Below, piece by piece: positions 24,382 to 32,294 of a DNA stretch of 64,000 nucleotides. The DNA lies in the NCBI GenBank assembly GCA_963846315.1, contig CAWJVM010000001.1, positions 1 to 64,000 on the forward strand, given 5' to 3'. The notes beneath the pieces are model-generated. The model was not told the DNA's origin. It did not search any database and saw nothing but the letters and a program-made list of their open reading frames with translations. The translations under genes and the position numbers were made by a program. The stretch comes from RPQJ01 sp963846315 (GTDB lineage: Bacteria; Pseudomonadota; Gammaproteobacteria; Steroidobacterales; Steroidobacteraceae). Position 1 is the stretch's first letter, and each line of letters starts with the position of its first letter.

Positions 24382-25824
24382 TCAGTGGCGAGTGTAGCTC
24401 GTCACCAGTTCGTGCAGGAACTGCCGCGCATCGAGCAGCGACTGTACGCGGATACGCTCATTCAGGCCGTGAGCCCCGCTGCCGGCTGCGTCCGCGAACA
24501 CCCCGGAAATGCCGTACGTGGGCGTGCCCGCTGCGTTCAGGAACCGACCGTCAGTGGCGCCCGTAGCCATCGTCGGAACCACTCGGGCGTCCGGCCAGAG
24601 TGCCTTCGCGATGGTACGGATCGGATCCAGCATTTCTGCCGTGAGCGGCGGCACCGGGGCTGGCAGTCCCATTTCATCGCCAAAATGGACGCTGATTGAG
24701 TCGTCCGCGATCACTCGGATGATGTCTGCACGCACCTGCTCCATCGGCACGCCCGGCAGGATGCGGCAGTTCACGTTGACCTTCGCACGCTGCGGCAAGG
24801 CATTGGGTGCGTGGCCGCCGTCGAACTGCGTGGCAACACACGTAGTTCGGAGCATGCCGTTCCAACTGGGGTTGGCGGTCCACAGCCGCTGTGCCGCCGC
24901 GTCGTTGGCCGGATCCGCGACGACCGCACGCATGTCTGCGGCGACGTCGGGCGACGCCATCTCGGCCTGCGCGAGAAAGTAGGCACGGGTCGTGTCGTTC
25001 AGGCTGACCGGGAACTGGTACGCGGCGAGACGCGTCAGTGCAGCGGCCATGCGGCTGATCGGATTTTCGCGGGTCGGCCGCGAACTGTGACCGCCGGGGT
25101 GGGTCACCTCCAGCCTGAAATCCTGGTAGACCTTCTCGCCTGCCTGCACGTCGAGCGAGAGGTGCTTGCCGCTGGCATCGAGCAGTCCGCCGGCGCCTTC
25201 ATTGAGGACGAATTTGGCCCGCATCAGGGCAGGATGGTTCTGCAGCAGCCAGAGCACGCCGTTGAAGTGCTCCGAGGTTTCCTCGCCGCAGGTCAGCGCC
25301 AGGGTCACGCCACGTTGCGGCCGGTACTGCTGTTCGCTCCAGCGCACGAGCAGGTCGGTAAAGATTGAGGCCATGGCCTTGTCGTCGCTCGCGCCGCGAG
25401 CGTAAAAGAACCCGTCTTCCTCGACGAGAGTGAACGGGTCGCGCACCCAGTCCTCGCGGCGAGCTTCGACGACGTCGATGTGGGCCAGCAGCATGATCGG
25501 CTCGAGCTTCGCATCCGAGCCAGGATACGAGGCGATCAGGGAGCCACTTTTCGGGAATTCCGCCGGCGCCAGGATCTGCATGGATGCGGCCGGCATGCCC
25601 GCCCGTTGCAATCGTGCTGCCATTTTTTCGGCCGCAGCCGTACAGCTGCCGACCGAGAGCGTCGTGTTGGTCTCGACGAGCTCCCGGTACAGGTCCCGGA
25701 AGGCGGCCTCGCCCGGCTGCGGCGTGGATGCTCCCATCGCAATCGTGACTGGCGTGACGGCCGCTACGATCAGGACCATGACCGACCGCAACCTGCGGCT
25801 CGTACGCTGCAGGGACCGCATCAT
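24382..25824 (-). CDS. Secreted M20-family metallopeptidase
   Basis: 480 residues with signal peptide (about 14-32). Di-zinc peptidase motifs: LLAHIDVVEA (first His and catalytic Asp), GASDDKAM (bridging Asp), TCGEETSEHF (catalytic Glu and metal Glu) and SGAHGLNERI (last His). A dimerisation lid (VTHPGGHSSRPT) lies between. Removes amino acids or acyl groups from small substrates in the periplasm. Starts in ATGA overlap with the M61 gene stop, so the two peptidases are co-translated. Confidence 0.88.
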   Translation of the reverse strand: MMRSLQRTSRRLRSVMVLIVAAVTPVTIAMGASTPQPGEAAFRDLYRELVETNTTLSVGSCTAAAEKMAARLQRAGMPAASMQILAPAEFPKSGSLIASYPGSDAKLEPIMLLAHIDVVEARREDWVRDPFTLVEEDGFFYARGASDDKAMASIFTDLLVRWSEQQYRPQRGVTLALTCGEETSEHFNGVLWLLQNHPALMRAKFVLNEGAGGLLDASGKHLSLDVQAGEKVYQDFRLEVTHPGGHSSRPTRENPISRMAAALTRLAAYQFPVSLNDTTRAYFLAQAEMASPDVAADMRAVVADPANDAAAQRLWTANPSWNGMLRTTCVATQFDGGHAPNALPQRAKVNVNCRILPGVPMEQVRADIIRVIADDSISVHFGDEMGLPAPVPPLTAEMLDPIRTIAKALWPDARVVPTMATGATDGRFLNAAGTPTYGISGVFADAAGSGAHGLNERIRVQSLLDARQFLHELVTSYTRH

Positions 25825-27767
25825 TTTTTCACCATTGGCAGGGGGAGCCGAGGTTGCAGGATGGACGCAAGCAGGTCGGGCGCCTTCTCGATGCGCTCGA
25901 GATGCGGATAGCGCAGGCCGTCATGGTAATCGAGGCTGACGGTGCTGAAACTATCGGCGCTGCGAATGAGCAATTCCGTCGGCAGCTTCGGGTCGGCCTT
26001 GGCCGCTTTCAGCGCGTCCTGCAGACGCCCGTGCGTGTACGCCTTGCCATTGACGGCGACGACGGTCGTGCCGGGAGCCACGCCAGCCTTGAACGCAACG
26101 CTGTCCCAGAACACCTCACCCACCTTGCCGTCCTTGCCGAGAATCACGCCAAGTGAGTACAGGAAATTCCATGTGCTGTCCGCTGAGTCGGCCTCCTTGA
26201 CCGACGGTGACGGCTCGTCCCTGAAGGCCAGGCGCCAGCCACTGCGTGCCAGGCCGTCCAGCGGCGCTCCCGGGCCGTGGCCCTCGAGCCGCGCGCGTAA
26301 CATGCTGGCCCAGTCGTAAGGGGCTACCGCGTTCAGCGCCGCAACGACGTCTTCGAACGTATACGTCAGCGGCTCGATGCGTCCGTCCTCGACGCCGTAG
26401 AAAGCCCGCGCGAAATCGTCGAGTGAGCGCTTTCCCCGGGTGAGCTCACGGACCTTCGTGTCGACATCAAGCCAGACGAAGATGCCCTCGGTGTAGTAGT
26501 CCTTGCTGCGCTGCCAGCTGTCGTAGCTCTGCCGGCCCCGGTAATTGACGATCGGTTGCTGCGTCGTGTCCTGCAGGTTGCGCCACTTCCGGCCGGCGCG
26601 ACCGAGCTCGTAGTTCGCGGCATACCGGGCAAGGATGTCGCGCGTGAGTTCGGGCGACCAAAGGCCAGAGCGGCTGGTGAGCACCACCCCCAGGTACTCG
26701 GTCATGCCTTCGTAGACCCAGAGCAGGCTCGGGCCCATCGGCACCTCGTAGGACGGTGTCCAGAGGTCCGCAGGACGCCGGAACTTGCCGTTCCAGGAGT
26801 GGGTCATTTCATGTGCCAGCAGGTCGCGGCCGTTGCCGTTGCTGTCCCAGTCCGTGAAATAGCCGAGCCCCACGCCATTCTCACTCGACTCGTGGTGCTC
26901 GAGCCCGATGCCGGTGAAGTGATCGCTGATCGCAAGCAGGAAGTCGTACTCGCGGAAGTGCCGGGACCCGAACAGCGCGATCGACTCACCAACGATGCGA
27001 CGGTGCTTGTCGAGCTGCTCGTCCGTAGCCTGCAGTTCCTGCTTTGTGTCAGCGAAGATATTGAGCCGCACCGGACCTTGCGAGCTGGGGTCCAGTTCGA
27101 CGCGACGATAGTGCGGACCGGCGAACACCGGTGAATCGACCAGCGTCTCGAGCGGCACCGTCGCAAACTGCACGGTGTCGCCGGCGCGTTGAGCACCGCG
27201 CAGTGCCGAAGCAAACTGCCACCCGGCCGGCAACTGGACCGCAGCCGCCACCGGAATCCGTCGGGCGTAAAAGCCCGCCGGATACAGCAGGGTCTTTTCC
27301 CACTGCAGACCGAGCAGATCCGGAGTCATCGTGACGCGCCCCTGGCTCGTGTCCGTGGGTGTGACGAACTCGAACTCCAGATGCAGTTGCTTGACGCCGG
27401 CAGGGACGTCGACATGGAAGGCATACATCTCGACTGGGTCGCGTTGCCATTCGAGCCTCTGGCCCGCATCGCTACGAACGATCAGTCCGGCGAGTTTGTC
27501 GATCGGGCCGGTCGTGGAGTGGTTGCCGGGCAGCCACTTCGGATAGAGCAGCGTCGTGCGGCCTGGCCCTGCCACCGGCAGAGTCTCCTTGACGCGAAAT
27601 ACGCGATGGTCGACGTCCGTCGCGTCGATCTGCAACTGGATCACGCCTGGATACGGCACGTCCCGCGGGGCTGGAATCTCCGTGCCAACCGCCGCAGCCT
27701 GCGCCTGGCCGGCGCAGAGCAGCAGCGCCGCGAGTCCACCGGGTACTCGATTCATTGTCTGTCGCAT
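25821..27767 (-). CDS. M61-family glycyl-type aminopeptidase with PDZ domain
   Basis: 648 residues with signal peptide (possible internal start at 27755). Zinc site HEMTHSWNGKFRRP, the M61 variant of HExxH, with the third ligand in the following helix (YEGMTEYLG). N-terminal beta-sandwich of the M61 type, C-terminal PDZ (VGEVFWDSVAFKAGVAPGTTVVAVNGKAY). Relatives cleave N-terminal Gly or Ala from peptides. Followed in ATGA overlap by an M20 peptidase, pointing to periplasmic peptide breakdown. 17 nt after the phosphatase gene. Confidence 0.9.
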   Translation of the reverse strand: MRQTMNRVPGGLAALLLCAGQAQAAAVGTEIPAPRDVPYPGVIQLQIDATDVDHRVFRVKETLPVAGPGRTTLLYPKWLPGNHSTTGPIDKLAGLIVRSDAGQRLEWQRDPVEMYAFHVDVPAGVKQLHLEFEFVTPTDTSQGRVTMTPDLLGLQWEKTLLYPAGFYARRIPVAAAVQLPAGWQFASALRGAQRAGDTVQFATVPLETLVDSPVFAGPHYRRVELDPSSQGPVRLNIFADTKQELQATDEQLDKHRRIVGESIALFGSRHFREYDFLLAISDHFTGIGLEHHESSENGVGLGYFTDWDSNGNGRDLLAHEMTHSWNGKFRRPADLWTPSYEVPMGPSLLWVYEGMTEYLGVVLTSRSGLWSPELTRDILARYAANYELGRAGRKWRNLQDTTQQPIVNYRGRQSYDSWQRSKDYYTEGIFVWLDVDTKVRELTRGKRSLDDFARAFYGVEDGRIEPLTYTFEDVVAALNAVAPYDWASMLRARLEGHGPGAPLDGLARSGWRLAFRDEPSPSVKEADSADSTWNFLYSLGVILGKDGKVGEVFWDSVAFKAGVAPGTTVVAVNGKAYTHGRLQDALKAAKADPKLPTELLIRSADSFSTVSLDYHDGLRYPHLERIEKAPDLLASILQPRLPLPMVKK

Positions 27768-27784
27768 TCGTCGTCACTTCCGGG

Positions 27785-28573
27785 TCAGGTGAGCAGTCGT
27801 TCGCGCAGGCGCTCGAGCAGGACGGGTTCGAGCGCGAGTTCGTCCAGCAGGTACTGGCGCACCGAGCCGTGGCGCGCTTCGATGGCACCCAGGCTGGCCA
27901 GGATGTATTCGGGGCGCGCAGCCAGCATCGCTTCCTGCGCCGTGGCCGACAACGCCAGGATGGACTCCACCGTCGCGGCGAGACCCGCGCCCGTGCCATC
28001 CTGACCAAGCAATTGCGAGCGCAGGTCCACCGCCGTGTTCGTCAGTGTGTAGTCTTCGACGATGGCTTCACGGCGCACGCCGAGTGATTCGAGCACGAGG
28101 GCCACGGCCACCCCGGTGCGATCCTTGCCTGCCGTGCAATGGACGATCGCCGCCCCCGGCGCCGCGTGGTCCAGCGCCGCAAACACGCCGGCAAGCCGGG
28201 GCTGCAAGCCGAACGGCAGCCGCTCGTACATCGAAACCATCGCTGCATGTACTCCGGCTTCGTCATTCGAACTGGCGAAGGCCCGGTCACGGATTGGCGA
28301 AGATTCCTGCTCGCTGTCCCACTCGAAACGACGGACGTCGGCACCGAGGGATGGGTTCGGATGCAGGGCACGCTCCGCGGTCCGGCGCAGATCGCAGACC
28401 GCTCGCACGCCCAGCGCCTGCACTTGCCCGGCCGCCGCGGCCGACAGGCGAGCCAGCAGTCCTGACCGATAGAGGCGACCCCAGCGCACGCGCGCGCCGT
28501 CGGTGGTCTCGTAGCCACCGCAATCGCGAAAATTACAGCCACCCACGAGAGGTAAAACGCGTGCTGGAGTCAT
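27785..28573 (-). CDS. Tyrosine phosphatase-superfamily protein (IphP/SAC-like)
   Basis: 262 residues from the ATG at 28573. P-loop HCTAGKDRTG (CX5R, catalytic Cys and Arg) at about 146-155, preceded by GGCNFRDCGGY and GRLYRSGLLARLS, the N-terminal signature of the Y_phosphatase3 family. Cytoplasmic. Substrate could be phosphotyrosine or phosphoinositide. First gene of the long minus-strand run; divergent from the BON-domain gene at 28680. Confidence 0.87.
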   Translation of the reverse strand: MTPARVLPLVGGCNFRDCGGYETTDGARVRWGRLYRSGLLARLSAAAAGQVQALGVRAVCDLRRTAERALHPNPSLGADVRRFEWDSEQESSPIRDRAFASSNDEAGVHAAMVSMYERLPFGLQPRLAGVFAALDHAAPGAAIVHCTAGKDRTGVAVALVLESLGVRREAIVEDYTLTNTAVDLRSQLLGQDGTGAGLAATVESILALSATAQEAMLAARPEYILASLGAIEARHGSVRQYLLDELALEPVLLERLRERLLT

Positions 28574-28679
28574 CCGGCAATGATCACATGCAGCGTGCGG
28601 CGTTTCCACCGCGCCAGTCGACTACAATGGAGCATCGCACGTCGGGACGTCATCGTTTCCCGCTGGAGCTCTTGCCTGC

Positions 28680-29222
28680 ATGAAGCACCCTCTTCCCGCC
28701 GCCTTCCTGACCTTCCTGACCTTTCTCTCTCTGCTGACGGCACCCGCCCGTGCTCAGCAATCGTCCACGGATACGGCCGACGATTCCGTGATTGCGGCGA
28801 CCATCAAGGTGGCCCTGCTCGACAACAGGAACACCAGCGGCACGCGGATCAACGTCGACTGCTACCACGGCGTGGTGCAACTGAGCGGCTTCGCGCGCTC
28901 GGAGGCTGAAAAGACCTATGCGACCAAGGTCGCCGCCGGCGTGTCGGGTGTGAAGCAGGTGGTCAACAACGTCGCGGTCGCGCCGGCCACCTCGATGGGC
29001 ACCCGGCTCGACGACAGCCTGGTCACGGGCAAGGTCAAGGCCGCACTGATGGATGCTGCCGACGTCAAGAGCCTGCAGATCAACGTCGAGACGCACGACG
29101 GCGCCGTGCAGCTCGCGGGTTTCGTGGCGTCCGCCGCGATGAAGGACAAGGCAGGTCGAATCGCGGCGGGTGTCGCCGGCGTGAAAAGCGTCGACAACGT
29201 GCTCGTCGTCAGGCCTCGCTGA
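28680..29222 (+). CDS. Periplasmic protein with two BON domains (OsmY-like)
   Basis: 180 residues: signal peptide (to about residue 23), first BON domain about 30-98 (VIAATIKVALLDNRNTSGTRINVDCYHGVVQLSGF) and second about 103-178 (VTGKVKAALMDAADVKSLQINVETHDGAVQLAGF). Predicted to bind envelope phospholipid, as in OsmY and DolP, often under osmotic or envelope stress. Its stop overlaps the stop region of the convergent MaoC-like gene by 14 bp. Confidence 0.87.
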   Translation: MKHPLPAAFLTFLTFLSLLTAPARAQQSSTDTADDSVIAATIKVALLDNRNTSGTRINVDCYHGVVQLSGFARSEAEKTYATKVAAGVSGVKQVVNNVAVAPATSMGTRLDDSLVTGKVKAALMDAADVKSLQINVETHDGAVQLAGFVASAAMKDKAGRIAAGVAGVKSVDNVLVVRPR

Positions 29223-30135
29223 CGTTCGCGCTGGGCACCGCCGGGACGGTCGTCCAGTAGGCAATCATGTGTATGCGACCGGTGCGGACGTCGCACATGG
29301 CGCGCTTCGACTGCCCCTGCTCCACCCATTGCTTGATGTTCACGCGCGCCGGCAGCTGCACGGGCGTCAGGAACTGCGTTTCGAGTCGCGCATCGGGCGG
29401 CGGCACGTCGACGGGTCGTTCGGCGAGGCTGCGGGCAAGGGTCCACATGCCGTGCGAGATCGCGCCACGCAAACCGAAAAATCGCGCGGCCCGGTCGCTC
29501 AGGTGGATCGGATTGAAGTCCCCCGCGACGCGCGCATATTTCCAGACGCGACTCTGGTCCACCGCCAGTTCCGTCAGGACCTGGGCGTCCTTCGGGGCCT
29601 TCGGCGGTCGTGCGGGTCGACCGCCCGTTCGCTGCACGGAGTCGGGCCAGCGCGACAGGAATACGCAGGTCTCCCGCCACACGGTTTGGCCGGCCCGCAG
29701 GACGTCCGTCACGATGTCGCAGGTGAGCCCGGCGTCGGTCCTGCAATAGTTGCGAGCCGAGACCACGACGTTCAGGGTCATGCCCGCTTCCAGTGCCCGG
29801 GGCTGCGCGATCGTGTTGGAAACGTGAATCAGGCCCATCGGGCGCAGCGGGAAAGACGAGTGCCCCATGATCCGCAGGTGCAGCGGCATGGCGAGGACGT
29901 GCGGGAAGGTGATCGGCACGTAACCGTTGCGCACGTCCGACGCGTCGAAGGCGCAGACCGAGGCGTACTTCGCCACGGCCTGCGGGTCGATCAGCACGTT
30001 GTCGAGCCTTACCTCGAACTCGGACGGCTCCTGCAGCGTAAGGATGTCAGGACGACGTGTCAGCAGCACGCGCGGATAGCTTCCCAGTACGGAAGGCTGC
30101 TTCGACAGCTTGAGGTGAACGGTCCGGGTTGCCAC
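29209..30135 (-). CDS. MaoC-like hydratase, two hot-dog domains
   Basis: 308 residues from a GTG at 30135, one base after the ccmI stop. Second domain holds the MaoC active-site motif: WKYARVAGDFNPIHLSDRAARFFGLRGAISHGMWT (Asp and His of the hydratase site). The first half is a degenerate hot-dog (VPITFPHVLAMPLHLRIMG). Similar to 3-hydroxyacyl-thioester dehydratase type 2 proteins. Position at the end of the ccm operon is probably incidental. Substrate unknown. Confidence 0.8.
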   Translation of the reverse strand: MATRTVHLKLSKQPSVLGSYPRVLLTRRPDILTLQEPSEFEVRLDNVLIDPQAVAKYASVCAFDASDVRNGYVPITFPHVLAMPLHLRIMGHSSFPLRPMGLIHVSNTIAQPRALEAGMTLNVVVSARNYCRTDAGLTCDIVTDVLRAGQTVWRETCVFLSRWPDSVQRTGGRPARPPKAPKDAQVLTELAVDQSRVWKYARVAGDFNPIHLSDRAARFFGLRGAISHGMWTLARSLAERPVDVPPPDARLETQFLTPVQLPARVNIKQWVEQGQSKRAMCDVRTGRIHMIAYWTTVPAVPSANVSEA

Positions 30136-30136
30136 C

Positions 30137-31276
30137 TCAGGGCTGGACCTGGTTGATGACCACGTCCAGGTTCTCGCTGCCGCCCTTCTTCTGCACTGCG
30201 CGGCCGATGAGGTCGCCGCTGGCAGTGACCGCCGTACCGCCGTACGCGACACGAGCGACGATCTCCACGTCGTTCACCGACGACAGGTCGCGCCCCGCGA
30301 TCATCGTGTCGGCGTCGCTCAGGACCACCACCGCCGGCAGGTCGTCCGTGGTGATGCGCGTCGCGGCAATCGGCGGGCCCGGAATGCCGGGCTCACGGGC
30401 GGCCACGAACAACAGGGCACCCGGCTTCACATTGCCGGCGAGCGACGGGTCGACCTTTACGCTGATGCGAATCGTGCGGCCCTTGGCGGCGACGCCGCTG
30501 CTACTGCCGCCGCTCATCACGGGCCCTGCTCCCGGCCCACCGCCTGCAGCCGCCATGGTCGGGGCCGCGCTGCCCGCTCCTGCAGCGACATCGACGCCGA
30601 GTTCCCGCAGCTGGGCCGTGATCACGTCTCGGATTTCCGGGGGCGGGTTGCCCTCGAGGAGCTTCGTCCAGTTCTTCTTCGCGGTCTCGTTGTCGCCCGC
30701 GCGAACGGCGATGACACCCTGGTACCAGAGGGCCTTCTGGTTGTCCGCATCTGCCGCAAGCGCTTCGTCGATGATCGCTTTGGCACGCGGCTGCGCGGCT
30801 GGGTCATCCGTCAGGACGAGCGCCTCCGCTAGGTCGAGCTGCAGGTCGAGGTCTTTCTGCGGTGCAAGCGCGTTGGCCCGCTCGTAGGATTCCGCGGCCT
30901 TCGCCGCGTTACCGCCCACCAGGTACGTGCGGCCGAGCATGCGCCAGCCTTCGCGATCGTTCGGATCCCGCGCGAGCCGTGCCTCGAGTGAGGCAGTCAC
31001 CTCATTCATCGCCCCGGCTGTGCCGATTTCGCCGTGGCCCGCAGGCACCGCTTCTGCCGACATCGGGTTGTCCCAGGGGAACGTGTTCAGCTTGGCATAC
31101 AGGCCGATGGCACCCAGGCCCACGGCGACCGCAAGGGCAAACGCGAGAGGCGCGGCCCTGGGTGCTGCAGGCTCGCCCTTGTTGGCGGCCGGCTGCCGTC
31201 GCAGCAACGGATAGATCACGAGCGCAATGGCCACGATCACCATCAGCGCGACGACGACGAGGAATGCAGACGACAT
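30137..31276 (-). CDS. ccmI: Cytochrome c biogenesis protein CcmI
   Basis: 379 residues: two N-terminal membrane helices (VVVALMVIVAIALVIYPLLRR and PLAFALAVAVGLGAIGLYAKL) around a cytoplasmic loop, then TPR repeats (REGWRMLGRTYLVGGNAAKAAESYERA and following), and a C-terminal beta-domain. It binds the C-terminus of apocytochrome c and hands it to CcmF-CcmH. ATG at 31276 overlaps the ccmH stop by one base (TGATG). Confidence 0.88.
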   Translation of the reverse strand: MSSAFLVVVALMVIVAIALVIYPLLRRQPAANKGEPAAPRAAPLAFALAVAVGLGAIGLYAKLNTFPWDNPMSAEAVPAGHGEIGTAGAMNEVTASLEARLARDPNDREGWRMLGRTYLVGGNAAKAAESYERANALAPQKDLDLQLDLAEALVLTDDPAAQPRAKAIIDEALAADADNQKALWYQGVIAVRAGDNETAKKNWTKLLEGNPPPEIRDVITAQLRELGVDVAAGAGSAAPTMAAAGGGPGAGPVMSGGSSSGVAAKGRTIRISVKVDPSLAGNVKPGALLFVAAREPGIPGPPIAATRITTDDLPAVVVLSDADTMIAGRDLSSVNDVEIVARVAYGGTAVTASGDLIGRAVQKKGGSENLDVVINQVQP

Positions 31277-31734
31277 CACGATTGTCCAGCCTCCGGGCCG
31301 TCCGTATCCGCCTGCGCTGCCTGCTTGCGGATGATGCGGAGCCCTACGAAAGTCCCAAGGAGCAGCAACAGCACGGGAGCTGCCCACAGCAGGTAATTGA
31401 CTGGCGTCATGCGCGGCTTGTAGAGCACGAAGTCGCCGTAGCGATCGACCATGAAGGTGCGGATCTCGTCATCCGTCTTGCCGGCCGCGATCATCTCGCG
31501 GACCTGGCGCCGCAGGTCCTGGGCCAGCGTGGCGTTCGAATCGGCGATGGTCTGGTTCTGGCACACGAGGCATCGCAACTCGCGGCCGATCATCTCGTAG
31601 CGTGCCTGCAGGGCCGGGTCGTCAAAAGCGCGTTCGGTGTCGATGGCGAGCGCCGGCACTGCGAATGCGACCAGCAGCGACATCAGCACGGTGCGAGCGA
31701 AACGCGAAAAATGCAGCAACGTCATGTCGTTCAT
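31276..31734 (-). CDS. ccmH: Cytochrome c biogenesis protein CcmH
   Basis: 152 residues: signal peptide, LRCLVCQNQTIADSNA with the CxxC-type redox pair that reduces the apocytochrome heme-binding motif, and a C-terminal membrane helix (YLLWAAPVLLLLLGTFVGL). Short CcmH with separate CcmI, as in many gammaproteobacteria other than E. coli, where the two are fused. ATGA overlap with ccmG. Confidence 0.92.
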   Translation of the reverse strand: MNDMTLLHFSRFARTVLMSLLVAFAVPALAIDTERAFDDPALQARYEMIGRELRCLVCQNQTIADSNATLAQDLRRQVREMIAAGKTDDEIRTFMVDRYGDFVLYKPRMTPVNYLLWAAPVLLLLLGTFVGLRIIRKQAAQADTDGPEAGQS

Positions 31735-32276
31735 CCCCCGGTCGGCGCCATGCTGGCGTTGGCCGCCTGGATGCGCGGCAGGAATTCCTGGGTCCAGACT
31801 TCCATGGTCATCGGCGCGATGTGCTTGAACAGCACCTTGCCGTCCGGCCCGATCAGGAAGGTTTCCGGGGCGCCGTAGACGCCCCAGTCGATCGCCACGC
31901 GTCCTTCAGGATCGGAGGCGACGACTGCGTAGGGATTGCCCAGCGCGCTCAGCCATTGCTGTGCTGCGGCCCCGTCGTCTTTCCAGTTCAGCCCGATCAG
32001 CGGTACCGCGCCGGTCCGCGCGATCGCCATCAGCGTGTCGTGCTCCTGGCGACAACCGCCGCACCACGTGCCCCACACGTTCAGCACCCAGGCCTTGCCG
32101 GCCAGTTCCTTCGAAGCGACCGGATAGGCCGGGTCCTGCAGGCTGGGCAGCGTGAACTCCGGCGCCTGCTTGCCGATCAGCGGCGAAGGCACGTAGGACG
32201 GGTCGCGCTGCAGGCCCACGAACAGGAACACACCGAGCAGCAGGGCCAGTGCGAGTGGTACGCCGAACTTGAGCAT
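31731..32276 (-). CDS. ccmG: Periplasmic thioredoxin CcmG/DsbE
   Basis: 181 residues: N-terminal membrane anchor (VPLALALLLGVFLFVGL), thioredoxin fold with redox motif WCGGC at about residue 77-81 (E. coli has WCPTC), GVYGAPETFLI carrying the cis-Pro region. Reduces the CcmH or apocytochrome disulfide. The Gly-Gly dipeptide between the cysteines should shift its redox potential but is seen in other CcmG proteins. ATGA overlap with ccmH. Confidence 0.92.
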   Translation of the reverse strand: MLKFGVPLALALLLGVFLFVGLQRDPSYVPSPLIGKQAPEFTLPSLQDPAYPVASKELAGKAWVLNVWGTWCGGCRQEHDTLMAIARTGAVPLIGLNWKDDGAAAQQWLSALGNPYAVVASDPEGRVAIDWGVYGAPETFLIGPDGKVLFKHIAPMTMEVWTQEFLPRIQAANASMAPTGG

Positions 32277-32294
32277 GTCGAATGTCCCGGAAAG

